Positions 15,554 to 23,245 of a stretch of 36,252 nucleotides of DNA are shown here, one piece after another. Every line of letters starts with the position of its first letter. Position 1 is the first letter of the stretch. The stretch comes from Candidatus Nealsoniibacteriota bacterium (GTDB lineage Bacteria > Patescibacteriota > Minisyncoccia > Minisyncoccales > JAGMDC01): contig DAOWLG010000030.1 in assembly GCA_030643485.1 (NCBI GenBank), forward strand, positions 1 to 36,252, given 5' to 3'. The position numbers were made by a program, and so were the translations under genes. The notes under the pieces are model-generated. The model saw only the letters and a list, made by a program, of their open reading frames with translations, had not been told where the DNA came from and ran no database searches.

Positions 15554-16969
15554 ATGGAAAAAGGAGAAAAAATAGTAAAAGAAAGAGATATATTTGATAG
15601 TATATCGCCTATAGACTACCGCTACTGGGATAAAGAAGTCGCGAAATTTCTTTCAGAAAATGGTTTTACCGAGTATAAACTGCGAGTGGAATTGGCTTTG
15701 ATAAAAACTTTACACAAACGTGGAATATGTAGTAAGGAAGTTGTTGGGGAAGTAGAAAAGGCCTGTGGACAGGTAACGACTTATGAGGTCTATGCCGAAG
15801 AGGGAAGAATTAAGCATGACATTCGCGCTTTAGTGAACTGTATTCAAAATAAAGTGAGCGATAAAGCAAAGCCGTTTATCCATATGACAGCCACTTCGTT
15901 TGATATTTCAGATACTGCTAATGCCGCTCGTTTCAGAGACGTACAAACAGAAATAGTAATCCCGGAACTTATTAAATTGGAACAAATTTTGATAGAAATT
16001 ACCCTAAGAGAAGCGGAAACACTCCAAATCGGAAGAACTCATGGACAGCATGCAGAGCCGATTACTTTTGGTTTTGCAATGGTTGAGTACGTCAGTCGGC
16101 TCGGTGATTGCATCCAATCTCTCAAGAACCTGGTACCGCAAATTATTGGAAAATTTTCAGGAGCAGTAGGGGCATATAACGCTTCCTCACTATTTTTTGA
16201 CGACCCGGAAAAATTTGAAGAAGAAGTACTATCTGAACTTGGACTTAAACCAGCAGAATACTCAACTCAGATAATTCCGCCAGAACCATTAATGAGAATG
16301 CTTTCTGAGTTAATTTCTACTGGCGGTATTTTAGCTAATCTGTCCAGAGATATGCGAAATTTACAGCGGACAGAAATTGGAGAAATCGGTGAAAAATTTC
16401 AGGGAGAACAAGTTGGTTCGTCAACAATGCCGCACAAGAGAAATCCCATTAGTTTTGAAAATGTAGAAAGCATTTGGAAGATATTGATAGGTGATTTAAT
16501 CACAGTATATCTAAACCAGATAAGCGAACACCAGCGAGACCTGACAAACTCAGCAGCAGCGCGGATTTATGGAGAAATAGTGGGATATTTGGTCTCAATA
16601 ACTAAACGATTGACCAAAACGATGAAAAAGCTGAAAATTGATAAGAAAAGTATAGGACGAAACATAGAAATCCAAAAAAAAGTAATTGCCGCAGAACCTT
16701 TATATATCGTTTTAGCCGCCAATGGATACACAAATGCTCACGAGAAAGTGCGTCAATTGACCATCCAAGCCCAACAAGAGAATAAAGACTTGATAGAAAT
16801 CGTCTATGAAGATACGAATTTACGACCATATTTTAATTCAAAAATACCACAAAAGCAAAAGAGGATGATTGTGAATCCGGTGTTCTTTTACACTGGTATT
16901 GCCGCAGAGAAAGCAAAAGAGATAGCCAATCGCTGGGCAGATATACTCGAAATAGAAGTAAAAATTTAG
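15554..16969 (+). CDS. purB: Adenylosuccinate lyase
   Basis: This 471-residue enzyme of the fumarase/aspartase superfamily splits SAICAR to AICAR plus fumarate and adenylosuccinate to AMP plus fumarate in purine synthesis. The superfamily signature GSSTMPHKRNP is at residues 288-298. RTHGQHAEPITFGF carries the conserved active-site His region, and KHDIRALV and HMTATSFDISDTA are also typical. Length is normal. A strong Shine-Dalgarno precedes the ATG. purC follows with its own Shine-Dalgarno overlapping the purB stop, so the two form a purine operon. Confidence 0.95.
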   Translation: MEKGEKIVKERDIFDSISPIDYRYWDKEVAKFLSENGFTEYKLRVELALIKTLHKRGICSKEVVGEVEKACGQVTTYEVYAEEGRIKHDIRALVNCIQNKVSDKAKPFIHMTATSFDISDTANAARFRDVQTEIVIPELIKLEQILIEITLREAETLQIGRTHGQHAEPITFGFAMVEYVSRLGDCIQSLKNLVPQIIGKFSGAVGAYNASSLFFDDPEKFEEEVLSELGLKPAEYSTQIIPPEPLMRMLSELISTGGILANLSRDMRNLQRTEIGEIGEKFQGEQVGSSTMPHKRNPISFENVESIWKILIGDLITVYLNQISEHQRDLTNSAAARIYGEIVGYLVSITKRLTKTMKKLKIDKKSIGRNIEIQKKVIAAEPLYIVLAANGYTNAHEKVRQLTIQAQQENKDLIEIVYEDTNLRPYFNSKIPQKQKRMIVNPVFFYTGIAAEKAKEIANRWADILEIEVKI

Positions 16970-16988
16970 GAGGTGAAAAAGAAAAAAA

Positions 16989-17749
16989 ATGGAAAAAATA
17001 GATGAAGGGAAGACAAAAGAAATTTGGCAAACTGAACCTGGGATAGTAAGAATTATCAGCAAACCAATTATCACGGCTGAAGACGGAAAGAAGAAAAATC
17101 CAATGAAAGATAAAGACGAATTGGCAACAACACTACATCAAATATCTTTAAATTGTTTAATCGGCGTGGAATAAAGACACATTTTATCAAACAAGCATCA
17201 AGAACAAGTTTTTACGCTTTAACGTGCGAGATGATTCCAGTTGAGGTAGTAATAAGGAGAATTGGTACTGGCAGTTATCTCAAACGAAACCCAGAAGTTC
17301 AAGACGGCACCGTGTTTGACGAACTAATAGTGGAGTTTTTCTATAAAGACGACGATTTAGACGATCCATTTATAGTAATTATTCCAGGCCGTCGCTGGTT
17401 GCTTTACGACGCGCATAAGCCAATAAACGATTTAGATTTCATTAAAGTAATTCAGCCAAAATTCACTTGGGAAGAAGCAGAGTATATTGAGCAACAAGCA
17501 AAATTGATATTCTCTATTTTAGAGAATGCCTGGCGAGAATTAGGAATTACAATCTGGGACCTCAAAATAGAGTTTGGCAGGCATAACAATGAAATTATAT
17601 TGGCTGATGTGATTGACGCCGACAGTTTCCGAATTAAGGATAAAAATGGGCGGCAGCTAGACAAACAAGCGTACAGAGACGGCGCAGATATGGAAGAGGT
17701 CAAAGATATCTATAAAATAGTGTCTGAATTGACAAACCAATGGAAGTGA
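16989..17749 (+). pseudogene. purC: SAICAR synthetase, frameshifted
   Basis: Phosphoribosylaminoimidazole-succinocarboxamide synthase joins CAIR and aspartate using ATP, the step before PurB. The N-terminal part (IDEGKTKEIWQTEPGIVRII, up to DELATT) reads in one frame from ATG 16989. The rest (TSNIFKLFNRRGIKTHFIKQ onward, with CEMIPVEVVIRRIGTGSYLKR and IILADVIDADSFRIKDKNG) reads in the -1 frame. The change is at about 17131-17134 and is equivalent to loss of one base. Both halves are well conserved and together have normal length, so the break is recent or is a sequencing error. Without repair the product stops at codon 61. A good Shine-Dalgarno (AGGAGGTG, 16968-16975) precedes the gene. Confidence 0.88.
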
Positions 17750-17766
17750 TAAAAATAACAAAACAA

Positions 17767-17813
17767 CCGTTTTGGGTCAGATGAAAATCTGAACCTCAAG
17801 GCGGATTTTTTTT
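17767..17813 (+). terminator. Intrinsic terminator after purC
   Basis: An imperfect stem-loop centred on TCAGAT-GAAA-ATCTGA (17777-17792), extended by partly paired flanks, is followed by TTTTTTTT (17806-17813). Confidence 0.7.
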
Positions 17814-17822
17814 GTCAAACTA

Positions 17823-17851
17823 TTGACATTGTTATGTGTTTAGTGTATGTT
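17823..17851 (+). promoter_or_regulatory. Promoter of the RRM gene with a long 5' leader
   Basis: TTGACA (17823-17828), 17-base spacer, TATGTT (17846-17851). The start codon is 140 bases downstream. The leader contains the 12-bp palindrome TTAAGCGCTTAA (17876-17887) and no obvious protein. Long structured leaders are common on cold-regulated RNA-binding protein genes; such control here is an inference. Confidence 0.6.
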
Positions 17852-17991
17852 TAAGGAAACTTAAAAAATCGAGTATTAAGCGCTTAAAACATTGAACGTT
17901 TGGTACTGCGGTCGTGCTCTCTAAATTTTACGTTAGTAAAAAAGTTAGAAGTAGGTCGTTAAGTTAAATTATTAGATAGTTTTCAAAAAAA

Positions 17992-18291
17992 ATGGAAAAA
18001 AAATTATATGTCGGAAGTCTTTCTTACGACACGACTGAAGACACTCTTAAGGATTTGTTCGCTCAAGCTGGAACAGTAGATTCAGTAGCCATTATCATAG
18101 ACAAAATTTCCGGAAGATCAAAAGGATTTGGTTTTGTGGAAATGTCTTCTGAAGATGAAGCAAAGAAAGCGATAGAAATGTTTAACGGAAAGGATTTGGA
18201 CGGAAGAAGTATTGTAGTGAATGAAGCCAAACCAATGGAAAAAAGATCTTTTGGCGGAGGCGGAGGTTCTCGCAACAGATTTGACCGATAA
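17992..18291 (+). CDS. RRM-type RNA-binding protein with Gly-rich tail
   Basis: This 99-residue protein is a single RNA recognition motif. RNP2 is LYVGSL (residues 4-9) and RNP1 is KGFGFVEM (about 44-51), with the aromatic residues that stack on RNA bases. The tail is short and Gly/Arg-containing (SFGGGGGSRNRFDR). The layout matches the bacterial and cyanobacterial Rbp family. It probably binds single-stranded RNA as a chaperone or stability factor. It is a one-gene unit: own promoter, 140-base leader and perfect terminator. Confidence 0.93.
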   Translation: MEKKLYVGSLSYDTTEDTLKDLFAQAGTVDSVAIIIDKISGRSKGFGFVEMSSEDEAKKAIEMFNGKDLDGRSIVVNEAKPMEKRSFGGGGGSRNRFDR

Positions 18292-18313
18292 AAAAGACAT
18301 CTGAATCAAAAAA

Positions 18314-18345
18314 CCCCGCCAGTCAAGGTAACTGGCGGGGTTTTT
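18314..18345 (+). terminator. Intrinsic terminator after the RRM gene
   Basis: CCCCGCCAGT (18314-18323) pairs perfectly with ACTGGCGGGG (18331-18340) around a 7-base loop, followed by TTTTT. The next promoter's -35 box overlaps the T run. Confidence 0.95.
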
Positions 18346-18372
18346 GACTTTTACGCATAAAAAGAATAAAAT
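18344..18372 (+). promoter_or_regulatory. Promoter of the lamin-tail-like protein gene, leaderless
   Basis: TTGACT (18344-18349), 17-base spacer, TAAAAT (18367-18372). The ATG at 18381 is 8 bases after the -10 box. The -35 is built into the T tract of the preceding terminator. Confidence 0.6.
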
Positions 18373-18380
18373 ATAATATT

Positions 18381-19565
18381 ATGTCAATAATTATTATTCC
18401 TTTGATTATTATCGCTGTAATTATATCTTTTTTCTATATCGGGCAATTCCCCACAGGAGATTGGGAATTTTTGCGACAAGGAATTTTCCCTCAAATTCAA
18501 GAACCTTCTTCAAAAAAGCAAACCTATTACAAAAAACCAACTGAACCAACAACACCTGACGAGCCGACAGAACCCACGGAACCCAAAAAATCCTCTATTT
18601 TAATTGATACTTTCATAACCGCTGGCCCGAAAAAAGGAGAATTAATAAAAGAAACAAATAAGGTAACTTTTGAATTTGAAGGAAAAATCACTGCGGAACA
18701 ATCTGACCAGCAAATATCATTTGAAACAAAAGTTATAGGGCTTGACGACAACTGGAAAAAAACTTGTTCCCAAAAAAGAACAATAATCCTGCCTTCTGGT
18801 CCTCAAGAATATACTTTCTTGGTAAGGGCAAAGATAGAGGATTCGGTTGACCCTACTCCTGCTGGCAGAACTTTTAACATAAATGTTTCTCCTTATTTTG
18901 AGAAAGTAAAAATCTTTAATGTAAAAGTTAAAACTTCTTCTAAACCCTCTTTAATAACCATAACCGCACAAATTAAAAAACAAGAGGAAATTAACTTTAC
19001 TGACTGGGAAATTAAAGGAAAAAGAGGAAAATTTACTATCCCGCAGGGGATAAAATATTATCACTCTCTTTTTGGTAATACTCCCAGGGATAATATTGTC
19101 GTAAAACCGGGAGATGTAATATATATATCCAGCGGCATAAATCCTTTTGGCAAAGGTAAAAATTTTAAGCCCAATAAGTGTTTTGGCTATTTGAGCAAAT
19201 TTTATTACTTCCCTATTTCTGTGCCAACAGGAAGATGTCCAGGTCCAAAAAAAGAAGAACTTTCTAGTCTAAGCGCTTGCTGCGAAGAATTTATTCTTGA
19301 TTTGAAAACCTGCGAAATCCCAAGTTATTCTCAAAACTTAAAAATAGCGACCGACTCAGAATGCACAACTTATTTGAATGAAAATTTTAACTATAATGGT
19401 TGTTTTAGAAATTTTTCCAAAGATAAAAACTTTTTGAAAAACAACTGGCATATTTACCCGGGCAAAAATATTGTTGCTAGCGAGGAACGGGATATATTGT
19501 ATTTACGGGACCAAAACGGTCTTTTCGTAGATAAACATTCCTACGGTTGCCGCGTCTGCAAATGA
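18381..19565 (+). CDS. Membrane-anchored or secreted Ig-like and lamin-tail-like protein
   Basis: This 394-residue protein starts with a very hydrophobic segment (residues 1-20) that should act as a signal anchor. A Pro/Thr/Glu linker (PTEPTTPDEPTEPTEP) leads to a beta-sandwich region (about 70-175) ending YTFLVRAKIEDSVDPTPAGRTF, which resembles the Ig-like domains that follow a 'D-x-TPA-x-R-F' strand. The C-terminal part (about 190-394) has FTDWEIKGKRGKFTIPQG and then DILYLRDQNGLFVDKHSYGC, the first and last strands of a lamin-tail-like domain interrupted by a Cys-rich insert (ten or more Cys). An extracellular role is likely; no enzyme motif is visible. Its end overlaps the end of the opposing NifX-like gene by 25 bases. 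Confidence 0.75.
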   Translation: MSIIIIPLIIIAVIISFFYIGQFPTGDWEFLRQGIFPQIQEPSSKKQTYYKKPTEPTTPDEPTEPTEPKKSSILIDTFITAGPKKGELIKETNKVTFEFEGKITAEQSDQQISFETKVIGLDDNWKKTCSQKRTIILPSGPQEYTFLVRAKIEDSVDPTPAGRTFNINVSPYFEKVKIFNVKVKTSSKPSLITITAQIKKQEEINFTDWEIKGKRGKFTIPQGIKYYHSLFGNTPRDNIVVKPGDVIYISSGINPFGKGKNFKPNKCFGYLSKFYYFPISVPTGRCPGPKKEELSSLSACCEEFILDLKTCEIPSYSQNLKIATDSECTTYLNENFNYNGCFRNFSKDKNFLKNNWHIYPGKNIVASEERDILYLRDQNGLFVDKHSYGCRVCK

Positions 19566-19867
19566 ATAACTTCGGCTAATACTTCCTTGGCTGTTCCCTG
19601 TTTTTGAAAAAATTTTATCCCTTTCTCTTTCAAAGCATTTGCCATATTTTCACCTATAGTCCCGGCAATTACAATCTCAATATCTTTATCTCCAAGCATT
19701 TTAGCCACGGCGAATCCTACGCCGCCTCCGCCAATGGCAAACGGGTTGGAAATTACCTCTAAAAGCTCCTCTTTTTCATTAAAAATTAAAAAATACGGGG
19801 TTCGTCCCGCCAAGGAACTTATTTCCGCATTTTCATTTTTGTTAATTGTGGCAATAGCAATTTTCAT
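19541..19867 (-). CDS. NifX/NifB-type small protein (dinitrogenase Fe-Mo cofactor family)
   Basis: This 108-residue protein starts MKIAIATINKNENAEISSLAGRTPYFLIF, and continues GGGGVGFAVAKML and IEIVIAGTIGENMANAL, the fold and Gly pattern of the NifX/NifB C-terminal family. Those proteins bind iron-sulfur or metal clusters. No nitrogenase genes are present, so a nitrogen-fixation role is unlikely; small members in anaerobes and CPR are of unknown function. It is the last gene of a minus-strand run: regulator, two permease halves, then this. The C-terminus overlaps the converging gene. Confidence 0.85.
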   Translation of the reverse strand: MKIAIATINKNENAEISSLAGRTPYFLIFNEKEELLEVISNPFAIGGGGVGFAVAKMLGDKDIEIVIAGTIGENMANALKEKGIKFFQKQGTAKEVLAEVIHLQTRQP

Positions 19868-19894
19868 AATAAAGTAATAGGAAGCCCGCCTTCC

Positions 19895-20401
19895 TTAATT
19901 TTTAACAATTTTGTCGACCACGATTCCATTGATAATGGAAAATAAAATCATATAAAAAGTAAGTATTATGGTAAAAGGCAAACCAAAATAATAAATCATT
20001 ATAGGCAGGAGAGGAATTTTAATCGCCCGATTGTAAAGAAAGGCGGCAATAAAAGAATTTTTCATTCCTTTTTCCTTTAACTCGCTAAGCAAGGGATACC
20101 ACATATAGATAGGTCCGCTTGATAAAATCCCTCCGGCAATTGATATAAACCAGCCCTTAATTCCAGCGCTCTCTCCAACAAGTCTTGCTATCTTTTTAGA
20201 ATCAAGAAAAAGATTTGAAAGAAACATAAAAATAAATACTAAAATAAATACTGGAATAATTTTCTGAAGAATATCCAGAAATCCAATAAATGCGTGTTTT
20301 GCCAAGTCAAAGTCTACAAAGCACACAACTAAATATAAAACTATAACAATCACAAAAAAAATCCAGCTTGGTTCAATTTTTTCCAAAATTTTATTTATCA
20401 T
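19895..20401 (-). CDS. Permease, C-terminal half (DUF318/ArsP-like)
   Basis: The start at 20401 (MINKILEKIEPSW) overlaps the stop of the upstream half by 4 bases; longer readings begin inside the other gene. The 168 residues contain about four transmembrane helices (VIVIVLYLVVCFV, IPVFILVFIFMFLSNLF, a Gly/Pro-rich WFISIAGGILSSGPIYMW and IPLLPIMIYYFGLPFTII). The GGILSSGPIY loop parallels the AAGNPITSYIIGGE loop of the partner, as expected for two repeats of one permease fold. Members of this family export organoarsenicals or other solutes; the substrate here is unknown. The two halves are made in a 1:1, translationally coupled fashion. Confidence 0.75.
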   Translation of the reverse strand: MINKILEKIEPSWIFFVIVIVLYLVVCFVDFDLAKHAFIGFLDILQKIIPVFILVFIFMFLSNLFLDSKKIARLVGESAGIKGWFISIAGGILSSGPIYMWYPLLSELKEKGMKNSFIAAFLYNRAIKIPLLPIMIYYFGLPFTIILTFYMILFSIINGIVVDKIVKN

Positions 20402-20823
20402 ACAATTGATAGCGTAGAAATAGTTAAAATAGCGACTATTAGCGCTGTTACAAAACTCGCAATATTTCTTGTTACCGCGAATCTTTTTCCAAGCATTAAG
20501 GACTCTGCCGGCAACTGAATTATGCCAACAGTAACCCAAGCCAAAATAAAAGCAGTGATGGCAATCAAACTAATTCCTTGTTTTAATAGTTCTCCTCCTA
20601 TAATATAACTGGTTATCGGGTTCCCGGCGGCTATACTTCCAAATATCGCGCCGAACAACGGATCTATAATTTTATCGCCGGTAAAAATATTTGCGTAAAA
20701 ATTTTTTGGTATCGCTACAAGAGACAAACTCACAAGCAAAATCATACCTAAAATAATCGGCAGAACCTGCCTGAAACTATTTGCTGTTTTTACAAAAGAT
20801 TTTTTTGTATTCAAAAGTGTCAT
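20398..20823 (-). CDS. Permease, N-terminal half (DUF318/ArsP-like)
   Basis: This 141-residue protein has about four transmembrane helices: VLPIILGMILLVSLSLVA, a Gly-rich FGAIFGSIAAGNPITSYIIG, LIAITAFILAWVTVG and ASFVTALIVAILTIST. LPAESLMLGKRFAVTRN lies between the last two. It overlaps the second half by ATGA. In most bacteria the permease of this family is one chain of about 300 residues; here it is two genes. It has an extended -10 promoter of its own and follows the ArsR-type regulator gene. Confidence 0.75.
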   Translation of the reverse strand: MTLLNTKKSFVKTANSFRQVLPIILGMILLVSLSLVAIPKNFYANIFTGDKIIDPLFGAIFGSIAAGNPITSYIIGGELLKQGISLIAITAFILAWVTVGIIQLPAESLMLGKRFAVTRNIASFVTALIVAILTISTLSIV

Positions 20824-20843
20824 ATTAATAATAGTGTATTTTC

Positions 20844-20852
20844 ATTATACCA
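20844..20852 (-). promoter_or_regulatory. Extended -10 promoter of the permease pair
   Basis: On the minus strand TGGTATAAT (TG one base before TATAAT) lies 20 bases upstream of the start codon. No good -35 is seen, as usual for extended -10 promoters. Confidence 0.5.
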
Positions 20853-20888
20853 AAAAATTGCCAAAATAACGATTTTTTGTTCATTTAT

Positions 20889-21179
20889 CTATTCCAATAT
20901 TCTCAAAAATTTGAGAATACTTTGGCCTCGGTCTGTAACTTTGTGCCTAACGTGAGATCCGTCTGACCGTTTTATTACCAAACCGGCAATAGCTAATCGC
21001 CTGATATGCTCTGATGCGGTTTTAAAATTTATCTCTAATTTTCTTGTGATATCAATCACTGAAAGTTCTGGTTCTCTTTTCAAAAGTTCCAAAATCTCAA
21101 TCCTTCCATGATTGGCAAAACCCTTAACAATTCGCTCTAATTGATGATAACTCTTTTGTTTATTTTTATTCTTTACCAT
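20889..21179 (-). CDS. ArsR-type winged-helix regulator
   Basis: This 96-residue protein has ERIVKGFANHGRIEILELLKREPELSVIDITRKL, the ArsR/HTH pattern, followed by the recognition helix FKTASEHIRRLAIAGLVIKR and the wing GSHVRHKVTDRGQ. No metal-binding Cys set is visible, so the signal is unknown. It is the first gene before the split permease and NifX-like gene and is the likely repressor. A long palindrome overlaps the -35 of its own promoter. Its last codons (ILKFLRIL) are written in a palindrome related to those upstream. Confidence 0.87.
   Translation of the reverse strand: MVKNKNKQKSYHQLERIVKGFANHGRIEILELLKREPELSVIDITRKLEINFKTASEHIRRLAIAGLVIKRSDGSHVRHKVTDRGQSILKFLRILE
20898..20919. repeat. 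TTGAGAATA palindrome inside the regulator's last codons
   Basis: TATTCTCAAA and its exact complement flank two A's. It shares the TTCTCAA/TTGAGAA boxes with the longer palindromes at 21264, 21354 and 24259 and is preceded by one more half site (CTATTCCAA). Confidence 0.65.
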
Positions 21180-21245
21180 ATTAAATCTATCAAATTTACT
21201 ATTGAAATTAAAGTATTAAAATATCATTAAAATCACCATTAAGGT

Positions 21246-21274
21246 ATTATAGCAAAAAGAATCAACTATTCCAA
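21246..21274 (-). promoter_or_regulatory. Promoter of the ArsR-type regulator
   Basis: On the minus strand TTGGAA (21269-21274), 17-base spacer, TATAAT (21246-21251). The leader is about 60 bases. The -35 lies inside the palindrome 21264-21299, so a bound repressor would block polymerase. Confidence 0.7.
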
Positions 21275-21299
21275 TGTTCTTGAGAACATTGGAATAGTT
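21264..21299. repeat. 36-bp palindrome over the regulator promoter (probable operator)
   Basis: Two perfect 17-base arms, AACTATTCCAATGTTCT and its complement, with centre TG. A second palindrome with the same outer and inner boxes lies 55 bases away (21354-21389). Confidence 0.75.
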
Positions 21300-21353
21300 T
21301 TCTGTTTAACTTCCGAGAAAAACTTAAATTGAAAACCTTTTTTCAAACTCTCT

Positions 21354-21389
21354 AACTATTCTCAAATTCTCAAGAATTTGAGAATAGTT
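21354..21389. repeat. 36-bp palindrome, second copy
   Basis: Two perfect 17-base arms, AACTATTCTCAAATTCT and its complement, centre CA. The outer AACTATTC and inner TTCT are shared with the copy at 21264. It is not followed by a T tract on either strand, so it is not a simple terminator. Confidence 0.75.
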
Positions 21390-21471
21390 AATGCCAACCT
21401 TCCTTTAAGTTAATTCTTTGACTTTTTTAAAATAAGCAATCCTCATAATGAATTTTATCAAAATCTCTATT

Positions 21472-21723
21472 TTAACCATTTATTGTCATATCCTTAAATT
21501 CTAAATCGCTTTCTCCCGAACCCCTGCAATCAATTCTTAATACAGCTATGTTTTCATTCGTCAAAGGTTTTATAGAATTATTTACAAAAGGATAGTACTC
21601 TTTGGCATCCTTAAAACCATGAATTATAATAACTACTGGCGGCTTCATTTTTTTTGGCAAGGATAACAAACCTGCAATTTTCTGATTTTTTTTATTATAA
21701 AATTCTACTTTTTGTTGTTTCAT
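21472..21723 (-). pseudogene. Truncated alpha/beta hydrolase
   Basis: Starting from ATG at 21723, 5 bases after the recQ stop, 83 residues read as the first part of an alpha/beta hydrolase: KPPVVIIIHGFKD (oxyanion-hole HGF), then NIAVLRIDCRGSGESD. The protein ends at KDMTING, before the nucleophile elbow (G-x-S-x-G) and the rest of the triad. Full-length relatives have 230 or more residues. The following 80 bases contain no recognisable continuation. It is a 5' fragment, probably inactive. Confidence 0.75.
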
Positions 21724-21728
21724 ATTAT

Positions 21729-22928
21729 TTAAGAAACGCTCCTTAAACAAATGTCGCAGGCGCCGCAATTTTTTTTGGAAAATTTTTCTCCAAAATATCC
21801 AAGCAAAAATTTCCTTCGGCAAGTTCGGGTTTCGCAATATTCTACGACCTGATTAATCTTGCCTTGGACATTCAATCGCTGTTCAAGATTTTCAATCTGT
21901 CCAAGAAAATATTCATGCTTCATCTTATCCCCGTAAGAATAAAACAAAACGCATTCACTGGCAAGCCCGTCTCTGCCTGCGCGTCCGATTTGTTGATAAT
22001 ATTCTTCAAGTGTTTTAGGAAAAGTATAATGGATAATCAAACGAACATCTGGTTTATCAATACCCATCCCAAAAGCAATAGTGGCAACTATTATCCGAGC
22101 GCCGTCTTTAATAAACATTTCCTGAGTGCGCTTTCGGGTTTCTTTATCTAAACCAGCATGATATGGTAACGCGTTAAACCCGTTCTCCCTTAAATTTTTT
22201 GCAATATGTTCGGTATCCTTTCTGGAAAAACAATAAATAATTGCTGATTCGTCTTTGTGTTTTTCAAGAATTTGAACAATCTTGTAAAAAGTATTATAGC
22301 CTTTTTTTTGAAAAACAAAAAAGCTAAGATTTTTCCTGTCAAGACTGGAAATGGATATTTTGGGCTTGTCCAAAGAAAGCTGTTTTACAATATCTTCTCT
22401 TACTATTGGTGTAGCAGTAGCGGTAAGCGCAATCATAGGAACTCCTGGAAATCGCTTTTTAAGAAATTTAAGGTTGCGATAATCAGGACGAAAATCATGT
22501 CCCCATTCAGAAATACAATGCGCTTCATCAATAGCAATTAGATCTATTTTAAGTCCTTGTAAAAATCCCTGAAAATTTTCCAATGCCAACCGTTCCGGAG
22601 CCACATAAAGAATTTTAATTTTGCGTTCCATAAGTTGCTTTTGAATCTGGAAAATTTCTTTTGAAGCAAGAGATGAATTAATATACTCGGCTGCAATGCC
22701 ATTGGATTTCAAAGCGTCAACCTGATCTTTCATTAAAGAAATAAGAGGAGAAACAACTAATGTAAGCCCTTCAAATTTCAAAGCCGGTAATTGATAACAA
22801 AGCGACTTTCCTCCTCCCGCGGGCATTATTACAAAAGAATCTTTTCGCTCTAAAACATCAGTAATAATTCTTTCCTGAAAAGGCCTAAATTTTTTATGTC
22901 CAAAATAAGTGTTTAACAATTCCTGCAT
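21729..22928 (-). CDS. recQ: RecQ-type DNA helicase, short form
   Basis: This 399-residue 3'-5' DNA helicase carries Walker A MPAGGGKSLCYQ (35-46), DEAHCISEWGHDFRPDY, ALTATAT, and motif VI QQIGRAGRDG. A zinc-binding C-terminal segment (YCETRTCRRKFLL then CGACDIC) finishes it. The winged-helix and HRDC domains of longer RecQ proteins are missing, as in other small-genome versions. It would unwind DNA at stalled forks and recombination intermediates. The -10 box is 8 bases before the start, so the mRNA is probably leaderless. Confidence 0.94.
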   Translation of the reverse strand: MQELLNTYFGHKKFRPFQERIITDVLERKDSFVIMPAGGGKSLCYQLPALKFEGLTLVVSPLISLMKDQVDALKSNGIAAEYINSSLASKEIFQIQKQLMERKIKILYVAPERLALENFQGFLQGLKIDLIAIDEAHCISEWGHDFRPDYRNLKFLKKRFPGVPMIALTATATPIVREDIVKQLSLDKPKISISSLDRKNLSFFVFQKKGYNTFYKIVQILEKHKDESAIIYCFSRKDTEHIAKNLRENGFNALPYHAGLDKETRKRTQEMFIKDGARIIVATIAFGMGIDKPDVRLIIHYTFPKTLEEYYQQIGRAGRDGLASECVLFYSYGDKMKHEYFLGQIENLEQRLNVQGKINQVVEYCETRTCRRKFLLGYFGEKFSKKNCGACDICLRSVS

Positions 22929-22936
22929 ATTAAATC

Positions 22937-22942
22937 ATTATA
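22937..22942 (-). promoter_or_regulatory. -10 box of recQ, leaderless
   Basis: TATAAT on the minus strand, 8 bases before the recQ ATG. The -35 region is poor and lies in the terminator of the upstream gene. Confidence 0.55.
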
Positions 22943-22944
22943 TC

Positions 22945-22970
22945 AAAAAACCGCCTATATTAAAAGGCGG
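22945..22970 (-). terminator. Intrinsic terminator of the DUF5320 gene
   Basis: On the minus strand CCGCCT pairs with AGGCGG around an 8-base loop and is followed by TTTTTT. It lies 28 bases after the stop codon and 3 bases before the recQ -10 box. Confidence 0.8.
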
Positions 22971-22997
22971 CTTCGCGATTTTTACCAACTCATTTCT

Positions 22998-23231
22998 TTA
23001 TTTTTGTTCTTTAAGTTCGGCTAATCGCTCTTTTATGGCTTTCAATTCTTGTTCTAAATCTTCTACATCTTCGTCTAATAATTCTTTTTCTTCTTTTTTA
23101 GTAAAAGATCTTCTCCATCCAAATCCGCGTCCAAATCCTCCTCCCCAGCCAAATCCATCGCCGCAGGGACCCATTCCCCTGCCAGTTCGCGGACCATAGC
23201 CCATAGGGCCTGTTCTATCTCTAAAAGGCAT
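22998..23231 (-). CDS. DUF5320-type Gly/Met-rich small protein
   Basis: This 77-residue protein begins MPFRDRTGPMGYGPRTGRGMGP, followed by a Gly/Phe/Trp-rich stretch and a charged C-terminal coiled coil (EEKELLDEDVEDLEQELKAIKERL). This is the DUF5320 layout. Such proteins are often encoded near NifX/NifB-type proteins, and one lies 3 kb away here. Function is unknown; the coiled coil suggests oligomers. It has its own promoter, an 87-base leader with a hairpin and its own terminator. Confidence 0.82.
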   Translation of the reverse strand: MPFRDRTGPMGYGPRTGRGMGPCGDGFGWGGGFGRGFGWRRSFTKKEEKELLDEDVEDLEQELKAIKERLAELKEQK

Positions 23232-23245
23232 AATAATTTTTATTT

